The notes under the pieces: generated by a model
Told to the model about the DNA's origin: nothing
Seen by the model: only the letters and a program-made list of their open reading frames with translations
Database searches by the model: none
Assembly: GCA_023898385.1 (NCBI GenBank)
Contig: CP060220.1
Span: 1,612,001-1,676,000, forward strand
DNA: 64,000 bases
Direction of reading: 5' to 3'
From: Pseudobdellovibrionaceae bacterium
GTDB taxonomy: Bacteria > Bdellovibrionota > Bdellovibrionia > Bdellovibrionales > UBA1609
Shown here: piece after piece, positions 53,682 through 62,201 of the stretch
How the letters are laid out: each line of letters starts with the position of its first letter
How positions within the stretch are numbered: the stretch's first letter is position 1
Translations under genes and position numbers: made by a program

Positions 53682-54941
53682 TTAAGTTATTTTCAGGTGG
53701 GTTTGCATGAACTGCTGCCCCAGTTTTTCAATGGCAAATCGCTGATTGCACGATCGACAAGTCAGTCGCAAGTTTGAAACATCATTAGCCCCACCCAAAC
53801 ATTGGGGCTGAATGTGATCGTATTCCAACGCATAACCTGAACCACAATGAACACACCTCCCCTGATCACGATGAAACACCAGACGCTTTATTGATTGCGG
53901 AATTGCAGACCGTTGGTATTTTTGACGCAAACTTCCTTGTTGCGCCGTAGTTTTGTTGTTGTTTTGGTGATCCTTTTGATTTGGCGTTGCGACCTCAACG
54001 CCTTTAATAGCTTTATTGCAAAGTGTGCGAAGATACGATTGACGCGGCCCCCCTTGTGGCGCCGTAGTTTCACCTAGGTTTTGATGGCCATTTGGCTTTA
54101 GAATTTTGGCTTCATCGTTTTTATTGGTTTCGCCATGAACCCTATTTAGATGTGCTCGAGGCGCCGTAATGTCGCCGACACCCGGTTGATTCTGTTGGTG
54201 GCCTTGAGGCTCACCGTTTTTGTTGATTTTACTTATCCTCATTGGCAGATTTTTTTGATGTTTCTTTTCTTTATGCATCATAGTGGTGACAAGACCTGGC
54301 TGATTATTTTGTTTTGGCTTTTTGGGCTCAATTTCTTTAATGGCCACATCGCAAAGCATATGCAGAAGCTCACAATGGGATGGGAATGGATTTTTGTGCG
54401 CCAATAGCCCGCGAAGTTTTTCAAGTTTTTCCATAAGGGCTTGGTCGGCAATAATTTTTAACTCCGTCAATTCGGAGGAGACAATTCGGGTGGATTCTTT
54501 GGCCTTAATGGGGCTTGAACTCAACGCCACCAGTGTTCGCTCGCTTTCTCTGGTGGATTTGTTTTCTAGCTTTTCAAGGACTTGCTTCTTTTCTTGGCAA
54601 TTGAGTTTGGTACCCAATGATTTCTCCTCTTGGCGGAAGAACTTTCTGGCCTCAGCCACATTGGTTAAAGTTAGTTTTCCTTCTTCCAGCTTTTGCTCCA
54701 CTTCTGGCACTTCGAGAATCATTCTCATGGCACTGATGCGTCGGTGAGCTTGACTCTCTGAATATCCAAGTAGCCGGGTCGCATAATCAAACAACGATGA
54801 ACACTTAAACGCACTAAATAACCTTCGGCGCTCAATTTCAGCTAAGTGATGCAAAACTTTTGTCACAAGCTCCCGCTCCCTACGAACGAGATCTTTGGTG
54901 TGTAAATGTAAATCGTTGTCTGAAAGGTATTTTAACTGCAT
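53682..54941 (-). CDS. HNH endonuclease with DUF222-like N-terminus
   Basis: A 419-residue protein. Residues about 1-165 are helical and charged (RRRLFSAFKCSSLFDYATRLLGYS, EEGKLTLTNVAEARKFF), similar to DUF222-type HNH proteins that occur in many copies in Bdellovibrionota and Actinobacteria. Residues about 195-345 are an Asn/Gln/Lys-rich region with imprecise duplications (LCDVAIKEIE / LCNKAIKGVE; GETTAPQGGPRQ / NKTTAQQGSLRQ). The C-terminal HNH domain has CVHCGSGYALEYDHIQP and LRLTCRSCNQRF. GGAGG precedes the chosen ATG. Such genes may be selfish or defence-related; no role is known. Confidence 0.88.
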   Translation of the reverse strand: MQLKYLSDNDLHLHTKDLVRRERELVTKVLHHLAEIERRRLFSAFKCSSLFDYATRLLGYSESQAHRRISAMRMILEVPEVEQKLEEGKLTLTNVAEARKFFRQEEKSLGTKLNCQEKKQVLEKLENKSTRESERTLVALSSSPIKAKESTRIVSSELTELKIIADQALMEKLEKLRGLLAHKNPFPSHCELLHMLCDVAIKEIEPKKPKQNNQPGLVTTMMHKEKKHQKNLPMRISKINKNGEPQGHQQNQPGVGDITAPRAHLNRVHGETNKNDEAKILKPNGHQNLGETTAPQGGPRQSYLRTLCNKAIKGVEVATPNQKDHQNNNKTTAQQGSLRQKYQRSAIPQSIKRLVFHRDQGRCVHCGSGYALEYDHIQPQCLGGANDVSNLRLTCRSCNQRFAIEKLGQQFMQTHLKIT

Positions 54942-55282
54942 GGGGCCTCCTTTTAAATTCAACTCCTGAAAAGGAATGAACTCTTATACCACGGCATTTT
55001 TTTTGGTCTGTTCTGTGTCGAACGAGTCAGAATATAGAAGTTGCATGTAATGCATCATACGCCCCAACCTGCGGCTTAAGGACCAAGACGATACTTTAAA
55101 GTCACAAAGGTCAACGTAAGTTCAACACAAGGGCAATGATGACGTCAAAAACGGCGTCAATACTATTTTTTCTTTAAGTGTATTTTTAATTGGCGCGGAC
55201 TACCTACCAGTGAGCTGAGGCTATCGAAGTCCAGTCCATTTTCGGGACGTCTTGAGATTCGTATCGACCCATTTACTTGAGC

Positions 55283-55322
55283 TACATTCCTACATTCCTA
55301 CATTCCTACATTCTTACATCCT
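55283..55322 (+). repeat. Octamer tandem array
   Basis: Three perfect TACATTCC units followed by TACATTCT and TACATCCT, 40 bases in all. The 12-base string TCATTTTGAGGC begins one base after the array; the same 12 bases recur after the heptamer array at 55655. Confidence 0.9.
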
Positions 55323-55449
55323 TTCATTTTGAGGCCATTCCCTCCGTTGTCTCAAGCCCTTAACGAAAACACAGGTTTGATGACCGTATTTATGAGCCAG
55401 CGGAGCTGTTTTTCAAAATACCAGAGTCCCTCTGATAACCCGTTAAAGC

Positions 55450-55645
55450 AACTAGCAACTAGCAACTAGCAACTAGCAACTAGCAACTAGCAACTAGCAA
55501 CTAGTAACTCGTAACTCGTAACTCATAACTCGTAACTCATAACTCGTAACTCGTAACTCGTAACTCGTAACTCGTAACTCGTAACTCGTAACTCGTAACT
55601 CGTAACTCGTAACTCGTAACTCGTAACTCGTAACTCGTAACTCGT
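55450..55645 (+). repeat. 28-unit heptamer tandem array
   Basis: Read directly: 7 units AACTAGC, one AACTAGT, then 20 units that are AACTCGT except for two AACTCAT. All are exactly 7 bases, no indels, 196 bases in total, then a degenerate remnant and TCATTTTGAGGC at 55655-55666. The step AACTAGC to AACTAGT to AACTCGT suggests local expansion of variants. Such arrays resemble the heptanucleotide STRR repeats of filamentous cyanobacteria in form, not in sequence. Confidence 0.95.
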
Positions 55646-55939
55646 ACGTAACTCTCATTTTGAGGCAGTTCGATAACCAAAAATAACTAAAAATAACTAA
55701 AAAATTGCCAAAATAACTAAAAAAACAGTCAAGTTTTGGGCCAAACTGCCGATCAATATCTAACCGATATGGGCCTTTAGAAAGGTCGAAGAGATTTTGT
55801 GATGAATCAAATTTTGGACAAAATAGCTATTTGCAGAAAAACGTCGTGCTTAAAGGCGCTTTTTTATCCTGCGGCTAGCTACCGCAGACTCTTTGTTAAT
55901 GGAGCGCTTAATAGGGAGGTAAAATGTCGGCCTACAAAA

Positions 55940-57751
55940 ATGGTACGCCACCTCTTTGTTTTATTTCGTCTATTTTTGCTTAGCAGTCTGGTGGCTACAA
56001 CAGCATGTCAGCTGGCAGATAATAAAATCAACGGATCTATTAAAGTTTCATCAGAACCGCCTAGCCCAAACCCACCCGCGCCAACAGGTCCTCCCGCACT
56101 CAGCCTTGCTCTCAGTGAATTTTCACTTAGTGAGACCACTTCCGTTCGAAACACGCCCGTAGATATTACCATTTCAACTCGCGATCAATATGGTGATTTG
56201 TTTTACGACCCTTTAGCCACAGTCACCGTGTCGACTTCAGGAAGTGACGCTCAAGCCTGGCTGACCCAAGTTGTCGACAATTTAGATGGCACCTATTCAC
56301 TCAAATTCTTTTCTGAAGTTGCAGCCATCACCGAGACCATCTCAGTTACTGTGAATGGAAGTAGCATTAGTGCCGCAAGCAATCAGATCTCGGTGAACGA
56401 ACCACGCTTGTCTTTTACGGGGGACTCCTTGCCTTCAGCCACTGTCGCAGCCAGAACCGTCGATGAAACCATGTCTCCGGCATGGACATTGACTGGCGAG
56501 TGCGACGTCGGCCTCGGCGATGTTCTGATCACTAGCCCCACAGCATCTGAACAAACTGTCAGTTGTGATACCGCCGGTGGTGGCACTTTTTCAGCGACCT
56601 ATAACTACTCAACCACATCTCCCTATTTGTCTTTCGACACAAAAATCTTAACTGTGCATTTTTACATCTCTCAGAGCAGTCTTCAGCCAAAGAGAACGTG
56701 GATCTATAAAACACAACTGGCTTCACCCCCTATTATTATCAATGACTTGGCCGGCTTGCAGGTCATGGCTACCAGTGACGCGTCTAAGTTTTACATTCTC
56801 GGGTCAGATATCACTGCCGTTGGCACTAACAATTGGACCTCCATTGGAGACCCCGGAGGTGTTTCTTTCACCGGAGCCTTCGATGGCAATGGGCATACGA
56901 TTGATGGATTAAATCGACAAAACGCCAGCTACCCTTCACTTTTTGCGTTCCTAGAAGGCAGCGTGAGTAATTTGAAAATGACGAATATTGATCTGAGAGG
57001 CGCCTTTGAGGCCGGCGCCATTGCGTCGATTGTTAACGATCCCCAAATTCATCACATTTCTGTTTCTGGACACGTCCAATCCAATGGTTACCCCGCAGGG
57101 GGTATTACAGGTTTGGGTTCGCATGGCCATATTTCTTATGTGTCCTTTAGCGGTTCTGTAATCGGAGTCACCGCTGCCGGGGGCGTTTCCGGTACTGGCA
57201 GCGGGAACATTTCATTTGCGATAACGTCCGGCACGGTAGATGGCGATCGATTTGCTGCGGGAATCAAAAAATCCACATCTGGAACCATAGAGAAGTCGAC
57301 AAGCTCGTCTGTGATTACGTCCACGGATGCCGGCACAGCCACTGACTATGGTAGCTCCGGAATGAGCAACAGAATGACTGTGAGAAATAGCTATTTTACG
57401 GGTGCCGTGACGGGCGATGATCATGTGGCTGGCCTGGTCAGTCACGATTGGGGCAAGGCCTATTTGTCCTACTCTTTGGCCTCTAACATCACGGCAACAG
57501 GCGCCGCATTGGAAGTGGGGCCCGTGGCGGCAAAGCCTCTCATAGTGGCACCCCTTAGCACATATTTCTCTGACACAGTCGTTTGCACTCCGGCATGTAC
57601 AAACACTGACGGTAACCAAAAGACCATGGCCGAACTCATGCAGCGAAGCACCTATACAAACTGGGATTTTTTTAAGGTATGGCGTATGAACAACGGTTCT
57701 GAAACACCGCAATTGCGATGGATGGATCATCTTTCAGAATATTTGCCTTAA
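55940..57751 (+). CDS. Surface lipoprotein with Ig-like and GLUG-type repeats
   Basis: A 603-residue exported protein. The N-terminal signal VRHLFVLFRLFLLSSLVATTAC has a likely lipidation Cys, followed by a Pro-rich linker. Residues about 55-155 resemble an invasin/filamin Ig-like domain (PVDITISTRDQYGDL, DNLDGTYSLKFF). From about 265 it has GLUG-type beta repeats: FTGAFDGNGHTIDGL, GAIASIVNDPQ, AGGITGLGSHG, AGGVSGTGSGN, VAGLVSHDWGK. These repeats are typical of adhesins and surface proteins. The chosen ATG lacks a ribosome binding site; the best site (AGGGAGG) serves an ATG in another frame 17 bases upstream. An in-frame start far upstream at 55799 is possible. Confidence 0.8.
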   Translation: MVRHLFVLFRLFLLSSLVATTACQLADNKINGSIKVSSEPPSPNPPAPTGPPALSLALSEFSLSETTSVRNTPVDITISTRDQYGDLFYDPLATVTVSTSGSDAQAWLTQVVDNLDGTYSLKFFSEVAAITETISVTVNGSSISAASNQISVNEPRLSFTGDSLPSATVAARTVDETMSPAWTLTGECDVGLGDVLITSPTASEQTVSCDTAGGGTFSATYNYSTTSPYLSFDTKILTVHFYISQSSLQPKRTWIYKTQLASPPIIINDLAGLQVMATSDASKFYILGSDITAVGTNNWTSIGDPGGVSFTGAFDGNGHTIDGLNRQNASYPSLFAFLEGSVSNLKMTNIDLRGAFEAGAIASIVNDPQIHHISVSGHVQSNGYPAGGITGLGSHGHISYVSFSGSVIGVTAAGGVSGTGSGNISFAITSGTVDGDRFAAGIKKSTSGTIEKSTSSSVITSTDAGTATDYGSSGMSNRMTVRNSYFTGAVTGDDHVAGLVSHDWGKAYLSYSLASNITATGAALEVGPVAAKPLIVAPLSTYFSDTVVCTPACTNTDGNQKTMAELMQRSTYTNWDFFKVWRMNNGSETPQLRWMDHLSEYLP

Positions 57752-57858
57752 TAGCGTGCTTGCTGAGTGACCCCGATCATAACTTCTGGTTTGGCCACAG
57801 ACCGCAGCCATCAAACTCTCCGACTTCTAAAATTTATTAGGCCCAATAGCACTCCTCA

Positions 57859-58182
57859 TCACAACTCCAAGTTAAACCGCAATCCCTTGCCATCAAGTTC
57901 TTCGACTTTTGAAAACAGCGTTTCGTATCGCAATACTAAATGCCGCTGCCGCGATGGATTCGCCTTCGGGGGTTTGCCATGATAGCGCTTGAGAAACTCG
58001 CTCAGACGGAGCACTCCACCAGACACTCCTGCATTGGTGGAGCTATCTAAACCTTGCTCTAATCCAGCGCCGCTGGCCGGTGCCGCTTGCTGGTGTTGCA
58101 TGTGGAGCCGACGAGCCACTAGGGCCACTTCCGTATCCACAGCTGGCTTTAGAATGAATGGTTCCATGCGAGCTAGTTTCAA
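57859..58182 (-). CDS. Small protein of unknown function
   Basis: A 107-residue frame with TTG start after an AGGGGAGGGGA stretch, or ATG five codons later. No signal peptide, membrane segment or known motif. Two charged parts (LSEFLKRYHGKPPKANPSRQRH, cut by composition, and VEELDGKGLRFNLEL) flank an Ala/Gly-rich middle. Opposite-strand frames in the same place are shorter and less plausible. Possibly a regulator partner or simply hypothetical. Confidence 0.45.
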   Translation of the reverse strand: MKLARMEPFILKPAVDTEVALVARRLHMQHQQAAPASGAGLEQGLDSSTNAGVSGGVLRLSEFLKRYHGKPPKANPSRQRHLVLRYETLFSKVEELDGKGLRFNLEL

Positions 58183-58372
58183 GACTAAAGTCCCCTCCCC
58201 TCTAGATCTATCGGCAGAAATGGCAAAAACTTTATGCGTCGCATAATATTTTAAATATCATAATGAAACACTAATTTATGCAGCATTTATCTATATTTAC
58301 CGTTGACTCCCCCGGGCCAGGGTCGAACAATCGAGATTAACCTAAAACCTAACTTATTCTTGGAGGCTTCCA

Positions 58373-58576
58373 ATGAAGACAGCAAAAATACTAATACTCG
58401 GTGCACTGATTGCCGCATCTGTGGGTTGCTCTTACGGCGGAGTGGCTCGAGTGGGAAAAGGTAAAGCCATTGTGCTTCGAAACGACGGATTTCTTTTTGG
58501 TCTACTTCGAAAAGCTATGGTGTGTGATGTAGACAGCTCTGGGCTTTCTAACTGCCAAGAAAACGAACAGCCATAA
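58373..58576 (+). CDS. Small lipoprotein
   Basis: A 67-residue exported protein with signal ILILGALIAASVGC, a lipobox with Cys19. The mature part of about 48 residues has two more cysteines (MVCDVD and LSNCQE) that could form a disulfide. GGAGG lies 8 bases before the ATG. A stable inverted repeat follows the gene. Family not recognised. Confidence 0.75.
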   Translation: MKTAKILILGALIAASVGCSYGGVARVGKGKAIVLRNDGFLFGLLRKAMVCDVDSSGLSNCQENEQP

Positions 58577-58592
58577 TCGCCTCCCGACTTCA

Positions 58593-58634
58593 GTGGATGA
58601 GAGCACGGACTCAATGTCTGCTGATCTCATCCAC
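58593..58634 (+). terminator. Hairpin after small lipoprotein gene
   Basis: GTGGATGAGA pairs perfectly with TCTCATCCAC; an inner GCA/TGC adds three pairs after a 3-base bulge. No T-run follows, so it may act as an mRNA end structure or a bidirectional boundary rather than a classical terminator. Confidence 0.45.
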
Positions 58635-58705
58635 CTCAATTTCAAAAAACCAGTGAATCACCTCTTTGCCCCAATGGGCCCGCTCGTTGCCCATCGCCAT
58701 GATCA

Positions 58706-59293
58706 GTGGTAGTGAGCATTGAAATGATAAGCCTGACTATTTGCCTCAACGGTTCACCCGAAACTCCCATCTTGATTTGTGTCTCCCCGCAGTGGGGTTC
58801 CGACCAACCTGACTTCCGCACTAAAATTCGAACACAGATTCAACAAAAAATTGGCGCAAGTGACGACGCCAATATGCAAAGCCTGGAAGACCTTTCTCAA
58901 ATTCCCCACCACCCTGATTTTAAAATATCAATCAGCCATAGCCCCATGCTCGGGGGCTTTGCCCTTGTTGAATCATCAAAAGGGCTGGGATTTGACCTTG
59001 AAGTGCAATCCCGGGTGCGTTTGCCGACCATTCAACGCATGGCCTCGCCTGAAGAAATATCTCTAGCGCCCTCGCCCGCCCACTTGTGGTCGGCCAAAGA
59101 AGCTGCCTTTAAGAGTTTATGGCCGGCCAAGCAACCTCTGACTCTTTCTGAAATTTTTGTTTTAAACTGGAGTGAAGATTCTTTCGAAGCCACCACTCGT
59201 AAGGACAATGACGTCATCCACGGGCGCACGGGACACATCGGTCCCGACGACCACATTTTTGCTGTGGCCCTGTCCTTGACTTCAGCACCCTAA
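58706..59293 (+). CDS. 4'-phosphopantetheinyl transferase (Sfp-like)
   Basis: Attaches phosphopantetheine from CoA to carrier proteins. The 195-residue protein has the family motifs ISISHSPMLGGFAL, GLGFDLE (Mg-binding Asp97 and Glu99) and LWSAKEAAFK (Lys131, Glu132, Lys136). These match the Sfp/HetI-like group rather than AcpS. No NRPS or PKS gene is present in the window, so the target is either fatty-acid ACP or a system elsewhere. Starts are ambiguous: GTG at this position, GTG two codons later or ATG six codons later. Confidence 0.85.
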   Translation: MVVSIEMISLTICLNGSPETPILICVSPQWGSDQPDFRTKIRTQIQQKIGASDDANMQSLEDLSQIPHHPDFKISISHSPMLGGFALVESSKGLGFDLEVQSRVRLPTIQRMASPEEISLAPSPAHLWSAKEAAFKSLWPAKQPLTLSEIFVLNWSEDSFEATTRKDNDVIHGRTGHIGPDDHIFAVALSLTSAP

Positions 59294-59302
59294 GGTTTCA
59301 GT

Positions 59303-61081
59303 GTGGAATTCATGAAGGTCTCAACTCAATCATTGTTTCCCTTTCTTAAGTGGTTGCCTTTACTCAAAGACAAAAAAACAGTTCAAAATGATTTTTGGGC
59401 CGGCCTCACTGGAGCCATCATTGTGCTACCCCAGGGCGTGGCCTTTGCTGTGATTGCCGGCATGCCTCCGGTTTACGGATTGTACACAGCCATGCTGCCC
59501 GCCGTAGTGGCTGCATTATTTGGAAGCTCTTATCATTTGGTATCAGGACCAACCACTACGGCATCTATCATGATGTTTGCTTTCTTGACCAAATATGCTT
59601 CAGCCGGATCTCCCGAATTTATTCAACTGGCCCTCACCCTGACCTTTTTGGTGGGAATCACAAAACTTATTTTTGGGCTGGCTCGACTTGGAACATTGGT
59701 AGATTTTGTCTCCAACTCGGTCATTGTTGGGTATACGGCCGGTGCCGCTTTACTGATTGCGTTTAAACAACTAGAGAATTTCACCGGTGTGGCTATTCCC
59801 CCAGGACTAGGTTTTTACGAAATACTGTTTCAATTTACCACTCACTTACAACAAGTAAACCCCCATGTGCTTGCCGTCAGTGTGTCGACGTTGCTCAGCG
59901 GAGCGCTGGTGCGCCGATTTTTTCCGCGGGCTCCATTTATGATCGTTGCCATGTTAGTGGGATCGGTTGTGGGCTACTTGTTGCAAATCAGCTTTGCTCT
60001 ACCACCCGAAGTGATTAAAACTGTGGGGGCCCTTCCGGCCCATTTCCCTCCGCTAACGGCTCCCGATCTAACCTACGACACGTTTATTAAACTGCTGCCC
60101 GCGGTGATGGCGGCCACTATTTTAACTCTCACTGAAGCCGTGAGTATTGCGCGTTCGGTGGCCATAAAGAGCGGTCAGATTCTCGACATCAATCAAGAAT
60201 TTATTGGACAGGGCCTATCGAATATCGCAGGCACTTTCACTTCTGGTTATTTATCCACGGGATCATTTAATCGCACAGGCGCTAATTATGAAGCCCATGC
60301 TCGTACTCCACTGGCTGCTATTCTCGCCGGGCTATTATTGATGTTCATATTGGCTTTAGTCGCTCCACTTGCGGCCTATCTACCCAATGCGGCCATGGCC
60401 GGAATTTTATTTTTGGTGGCTTATGGCATCACCGATATAAAAAGTATCAAGACCACAATTAAGACCTCTAAAGGTGACACCGTGGCCATGGCCATTACAT
60501 TTTTAGGGACTCTGTTTTTAGATCTCGAATTCGCCATTTTGACAGGGGTTATTGCTTCACTTATCTATTACCTTTCAAAAACCTCCAGGCCGGCTATTCA
60601 TACGCGAATTCCTAACCCCAGTGACAGCCGTCGAAAGTTTATTTCTGATCCAAACCTACCAGAGTGTCCCCAGTTAAAATTCATTCGAATTGATGGCTCC
60701 ATTTACTTTGGAGCTGTCACCTCAGTCCGTGATGCTATCTGGAAGACTGTCGATGAATCGCCTGACCTTAGACACCTCACTATAGTGGCACAGGGAATTA
60801 ATTTTATTGATACCGCAGGGGCTGATTTACTGAATCAAATAAAAATGGATTTACAGTCGCGAGGCATTCAACTCTACTTTTATAGTGTGAAGCCCTGTGT
60901 TCTAGAAACCCTTAAGAAATGCGGATTCTTAGAAAATAACGAACCACCCATCATCTATGATTCTAAAGGTGAAATTATCAGTCATGTGATTTCTAAGATG
61001 AACGCCGACGTTTGCAGATCCTGCAAAGCGCGAATCTTTAATGAATGTGCCGGATTGCCTGGCGCAACATCCTCACGGTAA
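59303..61081 (+). CDS. SulP-family anion transporter with STAS domain
   Basis: Inner-membrane transporter of sulfate, bicarbonate or similar anions. The 592-residue protein has 10-14 membrane segments with the SulP motif ALPQGVAFAV-like IVLPQGVAFAVIAGMPPVYGLY, SGPTTTASIM and GSFNRTGANYEAHARTPLA, then a STAS domain (about 450-555) with INFIDTAGAD. A C-terminal tail has CRSCKARIFNEC, unusual and possibly metal-binding. The GTG start has AAGG upstream. Substrate not determined; SQR nearby makes sulfur transport plausible but only as inference. Confidence 0.9.
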   Translation: MEFMKVSTQSLFPFLKWLPLLKDKKTVQNDFWAGLTGAIIVLPQGVAFAVIAGMPPVYGLYTAMLPAVVAALFGSSYHLVSGPTTTASIMMFAFLTKYASAGSPEFIQLALTLTFLVGITKLIFGLARLGTLVDFVSNSVIVGYTAGAALLIAFKQLENFTGVAIPPGLGFYEILFQFTTHLQQVNPHVLAVSVSTLLSGALVRRFFPRAPFMIVAMLVGSVVGYLLQISFALPPEVIKTVGALPAHFPPLTAPDLTYDTFIKLLPAVMAATILTLTEAVSIARSVAIKSGQILDINQEFIGQGLSNIAGTFTSGYLSTGSFNRTGANYEAHARTPLAAILAGLLLMFILALVAPLAAYLPNAAMAGILFLVAYGITDIKSIKTTIKTSKGDTVAMAITFLGTLFLDLEFAILTGVIASLIYYLSKTSRPAIHTRIPNPSDSRRKFISDPNLPECPQLKFIRIDGSIYFGAVTSVRDAIWKTVDESPDLRHLTIVAQGINFIDTAGADLLNQIKMDLQSRGIQLYFYSVKPCVLETLKKCGFLENNEPPIIYDSKGEIISHVISKMNADVCRSCKARIFNECAGLPGATSSR

Positions 61082-61855
61082 AAAATCCGCGTCACTCAGC
61101 TCTGACACCCAATGAAAGGCTTCAATAAAAAATCGAGACTCCTGATTTTGCCAATGCTGCCACAAGCTATCCATTTTTTCTTGTGGCAAATATTCAATGG
61201 GCATTTGATTGGCCGGAAGTTTTAAATATTCCAACTGTTCACAAATCTCTTCCCAGCTGAAACCCCTAAACAGAAGATATTCTTGAACAAGATGCATCTC
61301 TAGCTCATACAGATCATCGTAAAGCTCTGCCCAAGCATCGAGTCCGGCTTGCCCCCGATCGCTGCTACAATAAAAAGTGGTACACGCGCTATTTCTGGAT
61401 TTCCAGATCGTGCAATTGCGAGTCGACTTCTGAAAAAAGGGACACAAAAGGTCTTCTCGCTGTCCAAAATCGGCTCCGCCCATGGACTTGTGTTTTGTGC
61501 GATATTGCCAGCTTGGAACCACACCAATGGGCAATACAAACTGGCGGTTTCGAATCATATCATTGACCACAGAGGCCCCGGGGCCGCCGCCGGCTAATAC
61601 CCCACCCACAGAAAAACAGGGCAAAAATGGAAAATAGGTGCAGCACTTTAATGATTCTTTGTATTGACCAGTTTGGGCCATTTTGCATTGGCCGCAATCA
61701 ACACTCTCTTTGAACCCACCATGGTCAATGGCTTTGAGGTCTAAAAATCTACGAAAAACCACGGGCCAAGAGTCAAGCGCCTGTTTACTGCAATGCCCTT
61801 CCCCCATCTCTTTTTGCCTCGCTTTAAAAGTCCGTAGAGCTATTGTTAAATTCAT
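61073..61855 (-). CDS. Cys-rich protein, YkgJ-like metal/Fe-S binding candidate
   Basis: A 260-residue soluble protein with many cysteines: VDCGQCKMAQ, LKCCTYFPFLPC, LLCPFFQKSTRNC and SACTTFYC. The CxxC plus CC spacing recalls the YkgJ/flagellin-N-methylase-like family that binds zinc or iron. The C-terminal 100 residues are helical and acidic. The annotated ATG has AGGAG with zero spacing; an ATG 16 codons later (MGEGHCSKQ) has a better-spaced AGG. It converges with the SulP gene, 9-base overlap, and lies downstream of the SQR-like gene. Confidence 0.65.
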   Translation of the reverse strand: MNLTIALRTFKARQKEMGEGHCSKQALDSWPVVFRRFLDLKAIDHGGFKESVDCGQCKMAQTGQYKESLKCCTYFPFLPCFSVGGVLAGGGPGASVVNDMIRNRQFVLPIGVVPSWQYRTKHKSMGGADFGQREDLLCPFFQKSTRNCTIWKSRNSACTTFYCSSDRGQAGLDAWAELYDDLYELEMHLVQEYLLFRGFSWEEICEQLEYLKLPANQMPIEYLPQEKMDSLWQHWQNQESRFFIEAFHWVSELSDADFLP

Positions 61856-61864
61856 CTCCTGGCC

Positions 61865-62002
61865 TTATTGATTTGTATTAAACGCATAAATGGCAACAAT
61901 CTGTGCGGAACTCACCGCAACTCCCAACCCGATAAACCACCGCGAGAAATTTTGATTGGATTCACGCCTCCCCGTATAGCCGGCCCGACAAGAAGTTAAC
62001 AC
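61865..62002 (-). CDS. Candidate 45-residue single-pass membrane protein
   Basis: A frame I found by reading the minus strand: GTG start, then TSCRAGYTGRRESNQNFSR and a hydrophobic segment WFIGLGVAVSSAQIVAIYAF, ending FNTNQ. It fits exactly in the gap between the small basic protein and the Cys-rich gene, 9 bases before the latter's start. A weak GAGAG precedes the start. The hydrophobic segment and fit in the operon argue for a real gene. Confidence 0.45.
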   Translation of the reverse strand: MLTSCRAGYTGRRESNQNFSRWFIGLGVAVSSAQIVAIYAFNTNQ

Positions 62003-62012
62003 TCTCTCGCTC

Positions 62013-62198
62013 TTAGTCTTTCTTTTTACTGTGTGACCGACTGATCATTCGAATCATTTTGATATTAATGACAATAAACCGAAAAAACTGCCACGGCCAA
62101 AAAACGCGAAAGAAACGAACCACAGCCGTAGGCGTCACTGAATAATACTCTGGCTGATAGGCGTCTTTTTTTTTCACCTCTTCGTGATTTTCACTCAT
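62013..62198 (-). CDS. Small protein downstream of SQR-like gene
   Basis: A 61-residue protein, 3 bases after the SQR-like stop, with a CCGGAG site inside that gene's end. Middle residues are aromatic and hydrophobic (VVRFFRVFWPWQFFRFIVINI) and the C-terminus is basic (RMISRSHSKKKD), so it probably binds the inner membrane. Likely a subunit or anchor for the upstream flavoprotein; this is inferred from position. Confidence 0.68.
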   Translation of the reverse strand: MSENHEEVKKKDAYQPEYYSVTPTAVVRFFRVFWPWQFFRFIVINIKMIRMISRSHSKKKD

Positions 62199-62201
62199 AA
62201 C

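Larger units (their letters stand above)
54942..55798. other. Gene-free intergenic region with several unrelated tandem arrays
   Basis: This stretch of about 850 bases holds no convincing gene on either strand. It contains an octamer array, a 28-unit heptamer array, a degenerate A-rich repeat (AAAAATAACT, 55679-55727) and two copies of TCATTTTGAGGC that each follow the end of an array. The part next to the HNH gene (54963-55270) has a short palindrome TGACGTCA near 55142 and otherwise nothing that I recognise. Confidence 0.8.

Noticed and set aside
54150..54747. Two plus-strand frames antisense to the HNH gene, one hydrophobic
   Set aside because: They mirror the low-complexity linker of the HNH protein and lack start signals.
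55450..55645. CRISPR array
   Set aside because: Units are 7 bases with no spacers; it is a simple tandem repeat.
57989..58246. 85-residue plus-strand frame
   Set aside because: Antisense to the 107-residue minus-strand frame; Arg/Ser/Ala-rich in the way shadow frames are.
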